Below are positions 15,731-27,103 of a stretch of DNA of 34,730 nucleotides, one piece after another. The notes beneath the pieces were generated by a model. The model did no database searches. It worked only from the letters and a program-made list of their open reading frames with translations, and was not told where the DNA came from. The DNA is from Pelomonas sp. Root1217. GTDB taxonomy: Bacteria > Pseudomonadota > Gammaproteobacteria > Burkholderiales > Burkholderiaceae_C. Position 1 is the stretch's first letter. Each line of letters starts with the position of its first letter. Made by a program: the position numbers and the translations under genes. The DNA is taken from assembly GCF_001425705.1 (NCBI RefSeq), contig NZ_LMDC01000002.1, positions 1 to 34,730 of the forward strand, read 5' to 3'.

Positions 15731-17380
15731 ATGACCGCAAAACTCGCCGCCCCTTGGAGCCGCCGCTCCTTCCTCAGCGCCGCTGCCGCCTCCGCCGGCG
15801 CCACCGGGCTGACGACCGCCCAAGCGGCGCCGGCCCCCTTCCAGGCCAACTGGGATTCCCTTGTCGACGGCTACCGCACGCCGGACTGGTTCCGCGACGC
15901 CAAGTTCGGCATCTGGGCGCACTGGAGCGCGCAATGCGTGCCCGAGATGGGCGACTGGTATGCCCGGCGCATGTACATCCAGGGCAACTGGCAGTACGAC
16001 CACCACGTCAAGACCTATGGCCACCCGACCCAGGTCGGCTTCATGGAGATCCAGAACCGCTGGAAAGCCGAGAACTGGGACCCGGACGCGCTGCTGGACC
16101 TGTACGTGAAGGCCGGCGCCAAATACTTCGTCGCCCTGGCCAACCACCACGACAACCAGGACAACTACAACTCCAAATTCCACGCCTGGAACAGCCTGCG
16201 CGTCGGCCCCAAGCGAGACCTCATCGCCGGCTGGGAGAAGGCGGCGCGCGCGCGCGGCCTGCGCTTCGGCGTCAGCAATCACAGTGCCCATGCCTGGCAC
16301 TGGTACCAGCCAGCCTACGGCTACGACCCCGAAGGCCCATATGCGGGCCAGCGCTACGACGCCTATCGCCTCACCAAGGCAGACGGCAAGGGCAAATGGT
16401 GGGAAGGCCTGGACCCGCAGGACCTCTACACCGGCCGCAACATCGTCATGCCCGACGGCTTCAAGACCATCCGCAGCGTCGAGGATTGGCAGCAGAGCCA
16501 GACCGCCCACTGGGACGAGAAGCCGCCGCTGCACAACCCGGCCTTCACGCGCAGCTGGTTCCTGCGCTGCCGTGACCTGATCGACAGCTACAAGCCCGAC
16601 CTGGTCTACATGGACAACACGACGCTGCCGCTGGGCCAGGCCGGCCTGGACATCGCCGCTCATTTCTACAACGCCAGCATGGCCTGGAACGGCGGCAAGC
16701 TGGAGGCCGTGCTCAACGCCAAGGTGATGCCCAGCGAATGGCGCGCCGGCCTCGTCGAGGACGTCGAGCGCGGCTTTCGCGAAGGCATCGAGCCCCAGCC
16801 CTGGCAGACCGACACCTGCCTGGGCGACTGGCACTACAGCCGCGGCATTTTCGATAACCACCAGTACAAGCCAGCCAGCACGGTCATCCACCGCTTGTGC
16901 GACATCGTCTCCAAAAACGGCAACCTGCTGCTGTCGGTGCCGCTGCGCGGCGACGGCACCATCGACGCCGACGAGCAGAAGATCCTCGGCGAGATCGCCA
17001 CGTGGATGGTGCGCAACGGCGAGGCCATCTACGGCACCCGCCCCTGGCGCATCTACGGCGAAGGCCCTACCAAGGTCAGCGGCGGCATGTTCAGCGAAGG
17101 CAGCTCCAAGCCGCTGACGGCCGAGGACATCCGCTTCACGACCAAGGGCGGCGTGCTCTATGCCATCGCGCTGGGCTGGCCCCGTGACGGCCTGCTGCGC
17201 ATCCCCACCTTGGCCCAGGGCTCGGCACTCGCCCCCGGCGCCATCGAGAACGTGCAGGCTGTGGGCTCGCCCGACAGCCTGAGCTTCACGCGCAACCACC
17301 GTTGGCTGGAAGTGAAGCTGCCGCAGGGCCTCGCCGGCTCGCCGGCGGTGGCCATCAGGATCCGCGGCGCAGTGGTCTGA
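15731..17380 (+). CDS. GH29 alpha-L-fucosidase, Tat-exported
   Basis: The product is 549 residues. The twin-arginine leader is SRRSFLSAAAASAGATG, with cleavage near AQAAP. The GH29 barrel has WFRDAKFGIWAHWS, NWDPDALLDLYVKAGAKYFVALANHHDN and YKPDLVYMDN, where Asp295 is the expected nucleophile. KNGNLLLSVPLRGDGTID is the family's C-terminal barrel signature. A beta-sandwich follows. Family members remove terminal L-fucose with retention. Here that would be the alpha-1,2-fucose on xyloglucan side chains (inference). ATG 15731 is chosen over the in-frame GTG nine bases upstream, but neither has a clear Shine-Dalgarno. GH97 follows after 63 bases. Confidence 0.92.
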   Translation: MTAKLAAPWSRRSFLSAAAASAGATGLTTAQAAPAPFQANWDSLVDGYRTPDWFRDAKFGIWAHWSAQCVPEMGDWYARRMYIQGNWQYDHHVKTYGHPTQVGFMEIQNRWKAENWDPDALLDLYVKAGAKYFVALANHHDNQDNYNSKFHAWNSLRVGPKRDLIAGWEKAARARGLRFGVSNHSAHAWHWYQPAYGYDPEGPYAGQRYDAYRLTKADGKGKWWEGLDPQDLYTGRNIVMPDGFKTIRSVEDWQQSQTAHWDEKPPLHNPAFTRSWFLRCRDLIDSYKPDLVYMDNTTLPLGQAGLDIAAHFYNASMAWNGGKLEAVLNAKVMPSEWRAGLVEDVERGFREGIEPQPWQTDTCLGDWHYSRGIFDNHQYKPASTVIHRLCDIVSKNGNLLLSVPLRGDGTIDADEQKILGEIATWMVRNGEAIYGTRPWRIYGEGPTKVSGGMFSEGSSKPLTAEDIRFTTKGGVLYAIALGWPRDGLLRIPTLAQGSALAPGAIENVQAVGSPDSLSFTRNHRWLEVKLPQGLAGSPAVAIRIRGAVV

Positions 17381-17443
17381 GCAACACAACCGACTGACCT
17401 CTTGCATCCCCCGTTTTCGCCTCGCGCGACCTGACGACACCTC

Positions 17444-19360
17444 ATGAAGAAGACCACTCCCATCGCCACCGCCCTGCTCGCGCTGGCCGCAGCTCAGGCC
17501 CAATCGGCCGACATCGTCATCACCTCGCCAGGCGGCCTGGTCGCCATCCGCATCGCCGACGACGGCGCCAGCTACAGCGTGGTCCGCCGCGGCGAGACCG
17601 TGATCACCCGCTCGGCGCTGGGCCTCGAACTCGAAGGCCAGCCCGCCTTCGGCACGCTGAAGCTCGAATCACGGCAGGACGCGGCGGAAGACCGCGTCAT
17701 CCCCTTGGTCGCCACCAAGGCCGCGACCGCGCGCGACCACTACCGCAGCGCAACGCTGAGCTTTCGCGAAGCCGGCGGCGGGCGCCGCCGGCTGCTCGTC
17801 GATGCGCGTGCGTATGACGACGGCGTCGCCTTCCGCTACCGCATTGAGGGCAGCGCCCCCGTCAAGCTCAAGGGCGAGCAGACCACCTTCGTGCCGGCCG
17901 GCGATCCGTCCTGCCTGCTGACCCCGGTCGACGGCGGCCACGAAGCGCAGTTCGAACGCCAGCGCATCTCGCAACTGAAGTCCGACGCGGTCTTCGACAT
18001 GCCGGTGGTCTGCGCCACACCGTCGGGCCGCACCCACTACGCCATCACGCAGGCCCACCTGCAGGGCTACACCGGCGCCTCGTTCCGCCGCGAAGGCGAG
18101 GCGTTGCGCCTGCAGCTGTCCGGCGTTCCGGGCCGCCAGGGCCCCGCCTTCGTCTCGACGGGCGGGCTGACGACGGCCTGGCGCGCAGTCATGATGGCCG
18201 ACCGCGCCGGCGACCTGATCCCGTCGCACCTGGTCGGCAACCTCAACCCGGCACCGACCGGCGACTTCAGCTGGGTCAAGCCCGGCAAGACGACCTGGGA
18301 CTGGTGGTCCGGCCCGCTGGAGGGTGTCAAGCCCGATCTGGCCGCCTACAAGCGCTTCATCGACTTCGCCGCCGAGTCCGGCTTCCCCTACCACCTGATC
18401 GATGCCGGCTGGTCCTTCGGTGCCGGCCCCTGCTGCGACCCGCTGCCGACGACCGACATCGCCAGCGCCGCCGACGGCATCGACATGCCGGCCCTGGTTC
18501 GCTACGCGGCCGACAAGGGCGTGGGCCTGATGCTGTGGGTGCATTGGGAGCACCTGGCGCCGCGCATGGACGAGGTGCTCGACACCTACGCGCGCTGGGG
18601 CATCAAGGGTATCAAGGTCGACTTCATGAACCGCGACGACCAGGACATCGTCAAGTTCTACGAGCGTGTGGCTGAGGCAACGGCCAAGCGCCAGATGTTG
18701 CTGGACATGCACGGCGCCTACGTCCCCGCCGGCCTGCAGCGCACCTACCCCAACTACATCACCCAGGAAGGCGTGCTGGGCGCCGAGTGGAACAAGATGG
18801 ACAAGCGCGTCACGCCGCGGCACAACCTGATGCTGCCCTACACGCGCATGCTGACGGGGCCGATGGACTACACGCCCGGCGGCTTCCGCAACGCGACGCC
18901 GACCACCTACGAGATTCGCGCCGTCATGCCGCTGACCCAGACGACGCGCGGCCAGGCGCTGGCCATGTACGTCGTCTACGACAGCCCGCTGCAGATGGTC
19001 TCCGACGACCCCTCCAACTACCGCGGCGAAGCCGGCTTCGACTTCATCAAGCGCGTGCCCACGGCCTGGGACGAAACGCGCTTCATCTCCGGCGAACCCG
19101 GCAAGGACATCGTGTTGGCGCGCCGGCAGGGCAAGGCCTGGTACATCGGCGCAATGACGGCCAATCAGGCGCGCACGGAAAAGGTCTCGCTCGACTTCCT
19201 GTCGCCCGGCCGCTGGCGCGCCACGATCTGGCAGGACGGCGAAGGCGTGCGACAGGTGCAGCGCATCGAACGCACCGTGACCCGCAAGGACACGCTGAAC
19301 CTGTCACTGGCCGCAGCCGGCGGTGCCGCAGTGATGCTGGAGCCGATGCCGGCCCAGTGA
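17444..19360 (+). CDS. GH97 glycosidase, retaining type (alpha-galactosidase-like)
   Basis: The product is 638 residues, usual for GH97, with a Sec signal to about residue 21. An N-terminal beta-sandwich (DIVITSPGGLVAIRI...) precedes the barrel, with TWDWWSGP, YHLIDAGWS, GLMLWVHWEH and WGIKGIKVDFMNRDDQ. GH97 splits into inverting alpha-glucosidases (Glu bases) and retaining enzymes with an Asp nucleophile in the KVDFM strand. Asp393 puts this in the retaining group. Glu448, 55 residues later, matches the acid/base spacing of the characterised Bacteroides retaining alpha-galactosidase, with Glu442 as an alternative. Calcium-site glutamates are plausible but not assigned. It is followed after 22 bases by a FadR-type regulator. 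Confidence 0.9.
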   Translation: MKKTTPIATALLALAAAQAQSADIVITSPGGLVAIRIADDGASYSVVRRGETVITRSALGLELEGQPAFGTLKLESRQDAAEDRVIPLVATKAATARDHYRSATLSFREAGGGRRRLLVDARAYDDGVAFRYRIEGSAPVKLKGEQTTFVPAGDPSCLLTPVDGGHEAQFERQRISQLKSDAVFDMPVVCATPSGRTHYAITQAHLQGYTGASFRREGEALRLQLSGVPGRQGPAFVSTGGLTTAWRAVMMADRAGDLIPSHLVGNLNPAPTGDFSWVKPGKTTWDWWSGPLEGVKPDLAAYKRFIDFAAESGFPYHLIDAGWSFGAGPCCDPLPTTDIASAADGIDMPALVRYAADKGVGLMLWVHWEHLAPRMDEVLDTYARWGIKGIKVDFMNRDDQDIVKFYERVAEATAKRQMLLDMHGAYVPAGLQRTYPNYITQEGVLGAEWNKMDKRVTPRHNLMLPYTRMLTGPMDYTPGGFRNATPTTYEIRAVMPLTQTTRGQALAMYVVYDSPLQMVSDDPSNYRGEAGFDFIKRVPTAWDETRFISGEPGKDIVLARRQGKAWYIGAMTANQARTEKVSLDFLSPGRWRATIWQDGEGVRQVQRIERTVTRKDTLNLSLAAAGGAAVMLEPMPAQ

Positions 19361-19382
19361 CCCACGCAGACACGCCCAAGCC

Positions 19383-20072
19383 ATGCTGCACCCTCATCAC
19401 AGCGGCGACTCCCCCCGCCAATACCGCCTAGTCGCAGCGCAAATCCGTACCTTGATCGACGTGGATCAAATCAGCACTGGAGCAAGGCTGCCTCCCGAGC
19501 GGGAGATGGCTCAGCAGTTCGGGGTATCCCGCCAAGTCGTACGCGAAGCGCTGATCGCTCTGGAGATTGACGGCCTCGTCGAGATCCGCGGTGGTTCGGG
19601 TGCCTATGTCATCGGGGCACACAAGGGAAATGCCGCCCAGTCGCTGCTCGGCCGGTCTTCTGCCGAACTTTTTCAGGCGCGCATCGTGTTGGAGCGCGCC
19701 AACATCGCGCTCGCGGCGACCCGGGCCAGCAAGCCCAGCCTGCGGCGAGTCGCCGCCGCCATAAAGGCGATGCGCGAGGATCTTGATCGTGGACTGGCCC
19801 CCGTGGTGGCAGACCGGCAATTTCATCTGAGCATTGCCGAGATGGGAGGCTGTATCGCCCTTATTGACATCGTGGTAGAGCTGTTCGACAGCTGTCACAG
19901 CGCATTCCCATCGCAGAGCATCGGCGGCAACGCTCTGAGCGGCTGGCGAGCGGCCCTGGCTGAACACGAGGTGATCTTCCAGGCCCTCAAAGCACGCGAT
20001 CCCATCACCGCCGACGCTGCGCTTTGCAGCCATCTGCTCGCCGCTCGCAACCGTTCGACAAGCACCCCCTAG
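19383..20072 (+). CDS. FadR-subfamily GntR transcriptional regulator
   Basis: The product is 229 residues. The winged helix-turn-helix at about 14-75 has LPPEREMAQQFGVSRQVVREALIALEIDGLVEIRGGSGAYV, the GntR signature. The FCD effector domain follows, with the expected metal ligands in ADRQFHLSIAE, EHEVIFQAL and SHLLAARN. FCD regulators usually sense acidic sugars or small organic acids. It begins 22 bases after GH97 and ends 118 bases before the second GH74, so it may control the downstream half. No clear ribosome site is seen. Confidence 0.92.
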   Translation: MLHPHHSGDSPRQYRLVAAQIRTLIDVDQISTGARLPPEREMAQQFGVSRQVVREALIALEIDGLVEIRGGSGAYVIGAHKGNAAQSLLGRSSAELFQARIVLERANIALAATRASKPSLRRVAAAIKAMREDLDRGLAPVVADRQFHLSIAEMGGCIALIDIVVELFDSCHSAFPSQSIGGNALSGWRAALAEHEVIFQALKARDPITADAALCSHLLAARNRSTSTP

Positions 20073-20126
20073 AGATCAGACCTTCATACGGCGACGGTCC
20101 GCTCCCGCGAGTCATTGCGACAACAA

Positions 20127-20138
20127 GAAGAGTTCTTC
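20127..20138. promoter_or_regulatory. Inverted repeat before second GH74, possible operator
   Basis: GAAGAGTTCTTC is GAAGA/TCTTC around two bases. It lies 53 bases before the GH74 ATG and just after the GntR gene. It is a possible site for that regulator, but short and seen once. Confidence 0.25.
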
Positions 20139-20190
20139 GGCGGCAGCACGCAGCGCCACGAGATCCATGAATTGAAACCCGGTTATCCCC

Positions 20191-22617
<2,427 letters not shown>

Positions 22618-22640
22618 CTTCTCAAGAACAGATTCCACCC

Positions 22641-24236
22641 ATGACGAACTCCCTGCTTCCCCTGCCACGTTGTGTCCTGCGCCCGCTCTCGGCGGCGCTG
22701 TTGACCCTGGGCCTGTGCGCCGTGGCCCATGCCGCACCGCCCGCGGCGCGCGAGGTCACGCTCGACCGCGCCGCGGCGAACAAGCCCGTGGACCGTTTCT
22801 TCGACCTCGCCGTCGGCGCCGACTTTCCCGGCACCACCGGCCGGCCGGAGAATCTGGCGCAGCTCAAGACCGCGGTCGACGAGCTGGGCTTTCGCTACCT
22901 GCGCTTCCACGACATCTTCCACGACACCTACGGCACGGTGAAGAAGGACGGCGACAAGCTCGTCTTCGACTGGACGGCCATCGACAAGCTCTACGACGCC
23001 ATGCTGGCGCGCGGCATCAAGCCCTTCATCGAGCTGGGCTTCACGCCTACCGTCATGCGGACCTCGCCGCTGACCATCTTCTACTGGAAGGGCAACACCT
23101 CGCATCCGCAGCTGGGCCCCTGGGCCGAGCTGATCGACGCCTTCGTGCGCCACCTGATCCAGCGCTACGGCATCGACGAGGTGCGCAAGTGGCCGTTCGA
23201 GGTGTGGAACGAACCCAACCTGAAGGACTTCTGGGAGAACGCCGACCAGAAGGCCTACTTCGATCTGTATGTGAACACCGCGCGCACGATCAAGAAGATC
23301 GACCCCACGCTGAAGGTGGGAGGCCCGTCCACCGCCGGCGCGGCCTGGGTGCCTGAGTTCCTGGCCTTTGCCAAGGGCAACGGCGTGCCGGTGGACTTCG
23401 TCACCACGCACACCTATGGCGTGACCGAGGGCTTCCTCGACGAGTTCGGCAAGTCCGACCGCATCCTGGCCACCGACCCCAATTCCATCATTGGCGACGT
23501 GCGCCGCAACCGCCAGGAGATCGAGGCCTCGCCCTTCCCCGGCATCCCGCTCTACATCACCGAATGGAGCACCAGCTACAACCCGCGTGACAAGGTGCAT
23601 GACAGCCATGTCAGCGCGCCGTGGATGCTCAACAAGCTGGTCGGCACGCGCGGCTACGCCCAGGCCATGAGCTACTGGACCTACAGCGACCTCTTCGAGG
23701 AGCCGGGCCCGCCGAGCGCCGCCTTCCACGGCGGCTTCGGCCTCATGACGCGCGACGGCGTGCGCAAGCCGAGCTGGTTCGCCTACAAATACCTCAACGC
23801 GCTGCGCGGCAACGAGATCCCGAGCACCGACGACAAGGTGCTGGCGGCGGTGGACGGCGACAAGACCGCCGTGCTCGCCTGGGACTGGCAGCACCCCGAC
23901 CAGGGCCAGAACAGCAACGGCACCTTCTTCGGCAAGCCGGTGCCCAACGGCCCGGCGCAGCCGGTCAAGCTGGCGCTGCGCAACCTCAAGCCCGGCAACT
24001 ACCAGCTGGCGCTGCACCGCACCGGCCACAAGACCAACGACGCCTACACCGCCTATCTCGAAATGGGCGCGCCCAAGGACCTGAGCGCCGAACAGCTCGC
24101 CAAGCTGCAGTCGCTGACGCGCGACGTGCCCGAGGTGAAGCGCACCGTCAAGGTCGGCAAGGACGGCCTGTTCAAGTTCACCGTGCCCATGCGCAGCAAC
24201 GACATCACGCTGATGACGCTGCAGCTTGCGAAATGA
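22641..24236 (+). CDS. GH39 beta-xylosidase-like glycosidase
   Basis: The product is 531 residues with a Sec signal ending near residue 31 (AHAAP). The GH39 barrel has FRYLRFHDIFHD, WPFEVWNEPNLKDFW with acid/base Glu191, FVTTHTYGV, and LYITEWSTSYNPRD with nucleophile Glu308. A C-terminal beta domain follows (DGDKTAVLAWDWQHP...). Most GH39 enzymes release beta-1,4-xylose, though some members of the family act on other sugars. ATG 22641 lies 24 bases after the second GH74. The stop overlaps an ATG for the next frame (ATGA). In a xyloglucan locus a beta-xylosidase is unusual, so xylan or another side chain may also be a target. Confidence 0.9.
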   Translation: MTNSLLPLPRCVLRPLSAALLTLGLCAVAHAAPPAAREVTLDRAAANKPVDRFFDLAVGADFPGTTGRPENLAQLKTAVDELGFRYLRFHDIFHDTYGTVKKDGDKLVFDWTAIDKLYDAMLARGIKPFIELGFTPTVMRTSPLTIFYWKGNTSHPQLGPWAELIDAFVRHLIQRYGIDEVRKWPFEVWNEPNLKDFWENADQKAYFDLYVNTARTIKKIDPTLKVGGPSTAGAAWVPEFLAFAKGNGVPVDFVTTHTYGVTEGFLDEFGKSDRILATDPNSIIGDVRRNRQEIEASPFPGIPLYITEWSTSYNPRDKVHDSHVSAPWMLNKLVGTRGYAQAMSYWTYSDLFEEPGPPSAAFHGGFGLMTRDGVRKPSWFAYKYLNALRGNEIPSTDDKVLAAVDGDKTAVLAWDWQHPDQGQNSNGTFFGKPVPNGPAQPVKLALRNLKPGNYQLALHRTGHKTNDAYTAYLEMGAPKDLSAEQLAKLQSLTRDVPEVKRTVKVGKDGLFKFTVPMRSNDITLMTLQLAK

Positions 24237-27103
24237 AGCCCCTCGCCCATCCTCGCGTCGCTGAACGCGAGCGAGTCTGGTCTGGGACCACGCCGCGGCT
24301 TGTGCCGCGGCGCTTCGGCAGGCACATCGAGCCCACTGGGCTCAATCTGTCCGGCCTCAGCCCCCAAGGGGACGGCGATGCTCGCGGCATCCAGCCGCGA
24401 GCACATCGCCAGCGCGGGCCGGCTTGGGAGCGGCCCGGCGCTCGGCCCGCAGGGAAAACTGCGCGCCACCTTCTGGCGAGTCTCCTGACGCTGTCGCTGG
24501 CCAGCGGCTTGACAGCCGCGTCGGCAAGCCCATCCATGCAGCAGGCCCGTGCCCTCGTGGCGCAGATGACGCTAGCCGAGAAGGCCAGCCAGCTGCAGCA
24601 CGAGTCGCCGGCCATCCCGCGCCTGCAGGTCCCCGCCTACAACTGGTGGAGCGAGGGCCTGCATGGCGTGGCGCGTGCCGACATCGCCACTGTCTTTCCG
24701 CAGGCCATCGGCCTTGCCGCGACCTGGGACACGCCGCTGGCGAAGCGCGTCGGCGACGTCGTCAGCACTGAGTTCCGCGCCAAGTTCCTGAACACGGTCG
24801 GTGCGGACGGCTCGTCGGGCATCTACCGCGGCCTGACGGTGTGGTCGCCCAACGTCAACATCTTTCGCGATCCCCGCTGGGGCCGCGGCCAGGAGACCTT
24901 CGGCGAAGACCCGCTGCTGACCTCGCGCATGGGCGTGGCCTTCATCCAGGGCCTGCAGGGGCCGGATGCGAACCAGCCCCGCGTGTCGGCCGCCGTCAAG
25001 CACCTGGCCGTGCACAGTGGCCCCGAAGCCGACCGCCACAAGGAGGACGTCCATGTGTCGCCCCGCGACCTCGTGGACACCTATCTGCCGGCTTTCCATG
25101 CGGCCGTCACCGAAGGCCGTGCCGAGTCGGTCATGTGCGCCTACAACGCCGTGGACGGCGTGCCCGCCTGCGCCAGCGAGCTGCTGCTGCAGCACTACCT
25201 GCGCGACGAGTGGAAGTTCCAGGGCCATGTGGTGTCCGACTGCGGCGCCGTGGCCGACATCCACATGGACTGGGCGCACAAGCATGTGAAGACACCCGAG
25301 GAGGCCGTGGCCCTGGCCGTGCGCGCCGGCACCGACCTGATCTGCGACTTCGGCAGCAACCCGACCGCCCAGCCCGCCACGACCGTGGCCGCCGTGCAGA
25401 AGGGCCTGCTCAGCGAAGCGGAACTGGACCGCGCGCTGCACCGCCTGTTCGACGTGCGGCTGCGTCTGGGGCTGCTGGCTCCCGCGGGGCAGCGCCCCTT
25501 CCCCGAGATCACCGCCCGCGACTTCGACACGCCTGCGCACCGCGCCCTCAACCTCGAGACGGCCCGCCGCTCGCTGGTGCTGCTGAAGAACGACGGCCTG
25601 CTGCCGCTGAGGGCTGCGCCCAAGCGCATCGCCGTCATCGGCCCCAACGCCGACAGCGTGGACGCGCTGGTGGGCAACTACAACGGCACGCCGTCCAAGC
25701 CCGTCACGCTGCTGGCGGGCCTGAAGGCGCGCTACCCGCGAGCACGCATCGACTTCGTCGAAGGCACCGGCTGGGTGGCGCCGCCGCTGGAGGACGTGCC
25801 GGCAGCCAGCCTGTGCGCCGACGCCGCCTGCAGCCGCGCCGGGCTGAACTTCGAGCGATTCGCCAACCTCAAGCTCGAGGGCTCGCCGACGTCGTCGGCG
25901 GTGACACAGCAGGGCGTCTTCAAATGGGGCTGGCCGGAGCGCTACGACCGCAAGGAATCGGCACGCTGGAGCGGCTTCCTGCGCGCCAGTGAAAGCGGCG
26001 AGCACGTGCTGCGGCTCAAGGGCAACAACGGCTACCGCATCTGGATCGATGGCGAGCTGGTGGTGGACCTGTGGGACATCGCCTGGCCCACGGCCAAGCG
26101 CGGCGCGACGCTGAAGGCCGGCCAGACTTACGCCGTGCGCGTGGAGGCGATGCAGACCGGCTGGGAGGGCGAGCAACGCCTGCAATGGAGCCGCCCTGGC
26201 GCGAACGACGAGGCCGCGCTGGCCGCTGCCCGCGAGGCCGACGTGGTGGTGTTCGCCAGCGGCCTGACCTGGGAACTCGAGGGCGAAGAGATGACGGTGA
26301 TGGCCCCGGGCTTTGCCGGCGGCGACCGCACCCGCATCGACCTGCCCGCGCCGCAGCTGGCGCTGCTGGAGCGCCTGGCCTCGCTGGGCCGCCCGCTGGT
26401 GGTGGTGAACTTCAGCGGCAGCCCGATGGCCTTCGGTGGCGTCACGCAGAAGCTGCCCGCCATCGTGCAGGCCTGGTATCCCGGCGGCGAAGGTGGCCAG
26501 GCCGTGGCCGAACTGCTGGCCGGCGACTTCAGCCCGTCCGGCCGGCTGCCGCTGACCTTCTACCGCTCGGCCGACCAGCTGCCGCCGTTCAAGGACTACG
26601 GCATGCAGGGTCGCACCTACCGCTGGTTCAAGGGCGAGGCGGAGTTCCCGTTCGGCCATGGCCTCAGCTATGCGCACTTCGGCTACACGCAGGCCAAGCT
26701 GCAACGCAGCCGCGTGAGCGCCGGGCAGGGCGCTCAACTGAGCGTGCTGCTGAAGAACGACAGCCCGCGCGACGCCGCCGAGGTGGTGCAGGTCTATGCC
26801 CGCCGTACCGGTGCCATGGCGCCGGAACGCACGCTGGTGGCCTTCCAGCGCGTCGCGCTGCGCGCCGGCGAATCGCGCCGGCTCAGCTTCGCGCTGGACG
26901 CCAAGGCGCTCAGCGTGGTGCAGGCCGACGGGCGGCGCGTCGTGGAACCCGGGCCGGTGGCGCTGTGGGTCGGCGGTGGCCAGCCGGTGACCGCAGCCAC
27001 CGGCGTGCGCGCCCCGGGGCAGAAGCTGTTGCTGCAGGTCAGCGGCCGCGCCGAGCTGCCGGCCTTCGGTCGAACCGTGATGCATCTGGAGACTCGTGAA
27101 TGA
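24233..27103 (+). CDS. GH3 beta-glucosidase/beta-xylosidase with PA14 insert; start uncertain
   Basis: The enzyme starts near NWWSEGLHGVARA and includes WSPNVNIFRDPRWGRGQETFGEDP, the KH of SAAVKHLAVHSGP, and VVSDCGAVADIH (nucleophile Asp336 counted from 24233). A PA14 domain (about 560-660, RWSGFLRASESGEHVLRLKGNNGYRIWIDG) sits in the second domain, and an FnIII-like domain ends the protein. Such PA14 inserts shape the +1 subsite. The first in-frame ATG is 24233, overlapping the GH39 stop by ATGA, but the next 70 codons are repeat-like. A normal signal peptide (ARHLLASLLTLSLASGLTAASA) appears only at residues 77-98, with no ATG or GTG just before it. The ATG at 24536 would skip export. The stop overlaps the GH31 start. 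Probable role: removing glucose from the oligosaccharide backbone. Confidence 0.85.
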   Translation: MKPLAHPRVAERERVWSGTTPRLVPRRFGRHIEPTGLNLSGLSPQGDGDARGIQPRAHRQRGPAWERPGARPAGKTARHLLASLLTLSLASGLTAASASPSMQQARALVAQMTLAEKASQLQHESPAIPRLQVPAYNWWSEGLHGVARADIATVFPQAIGLAATWDTPLAKRVGDVVSTEFRAKFLNTVGADGSSGIYRGLTVWSPNVNIFRDPRWGRGQETFGEDPLLTSRMGVAFIQGLQGPDANQPRVSAAVKHLAVHSGPEADRHKEDVHVSPRDLVDTYLPAFHAAVTEGRAESVMCAYNAVDGVPACASELLLQHYLRDEWKFQGHVVSDCGAVADIHMDWAHKHVKTPEEAVALAVRAGTDLICDFGSNPTAQPATTVAAVQKGLLSEAELDRALHRLFDVRLRLGLLAPAGQRPFPEITARDFDTPAHRALNLETARRSLVLLKNDGLLPLRAAPKRIAVIGPNADSVDALVGNYNGTPSKPVTLLAGLKARYPRARIDFVEGTGWVAPPLEDVPAASLCADAACSRAGLNFERFANLKLEGSPTSSAVTQQGVFKWGWPERYDRKESARWSGFLRASESGEHVLRLKGNNGYRIWIDGELVVDLWDIAWPTAKRGATLKAGQTYAVRVEAMQTGWEGEQRLQWSRPGANDEAALAAAREADVVVFASGLTWELEGEEMTVMAPGFAGGDRTRIDLPAPQLALLERLASLGRPLVVVNFSGSPMAFGGVTQKLPAIVQAWYPGGEGGQAVAELLAGDFSPSGRLPLTFYRSADQLPPFKDYGMQGRTYRWFKGEAEFPFGHGLSYAHFGYTQAKLQRSRVSAGQGAQLSVLLKNDSPRDAAEVVQVYARRTGAMAPERTLVAFQRVALRAGESRRLSFALDAKALSVVQADGRRVVEPGPVALWVGGGQPVTAATGVRAPGQKLLLQVSGRAELPAFGRTVMHLETRE
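24237..24451. repeat. Stem-loop-rich REP-like sequence between GH39 and GH3
   Basis: This region is made of nested inverted repeats: 9 bp at 24291-24299/24304-24312 (4-base loop), 6 bp at 24329-24334/24338-24343, and 15 bp with a 2-base bulge at 24374-24388/24394-24410. A further pair is AGCGCGGGCCG with CGGCCCGGCGCT. The composition resembles the palindromic intergenic repeats common in Burkholderiales. It is open in the GH3 frame but its translation (Arg- and Pro-rich) looks non-coding. Confidence 0.65.
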
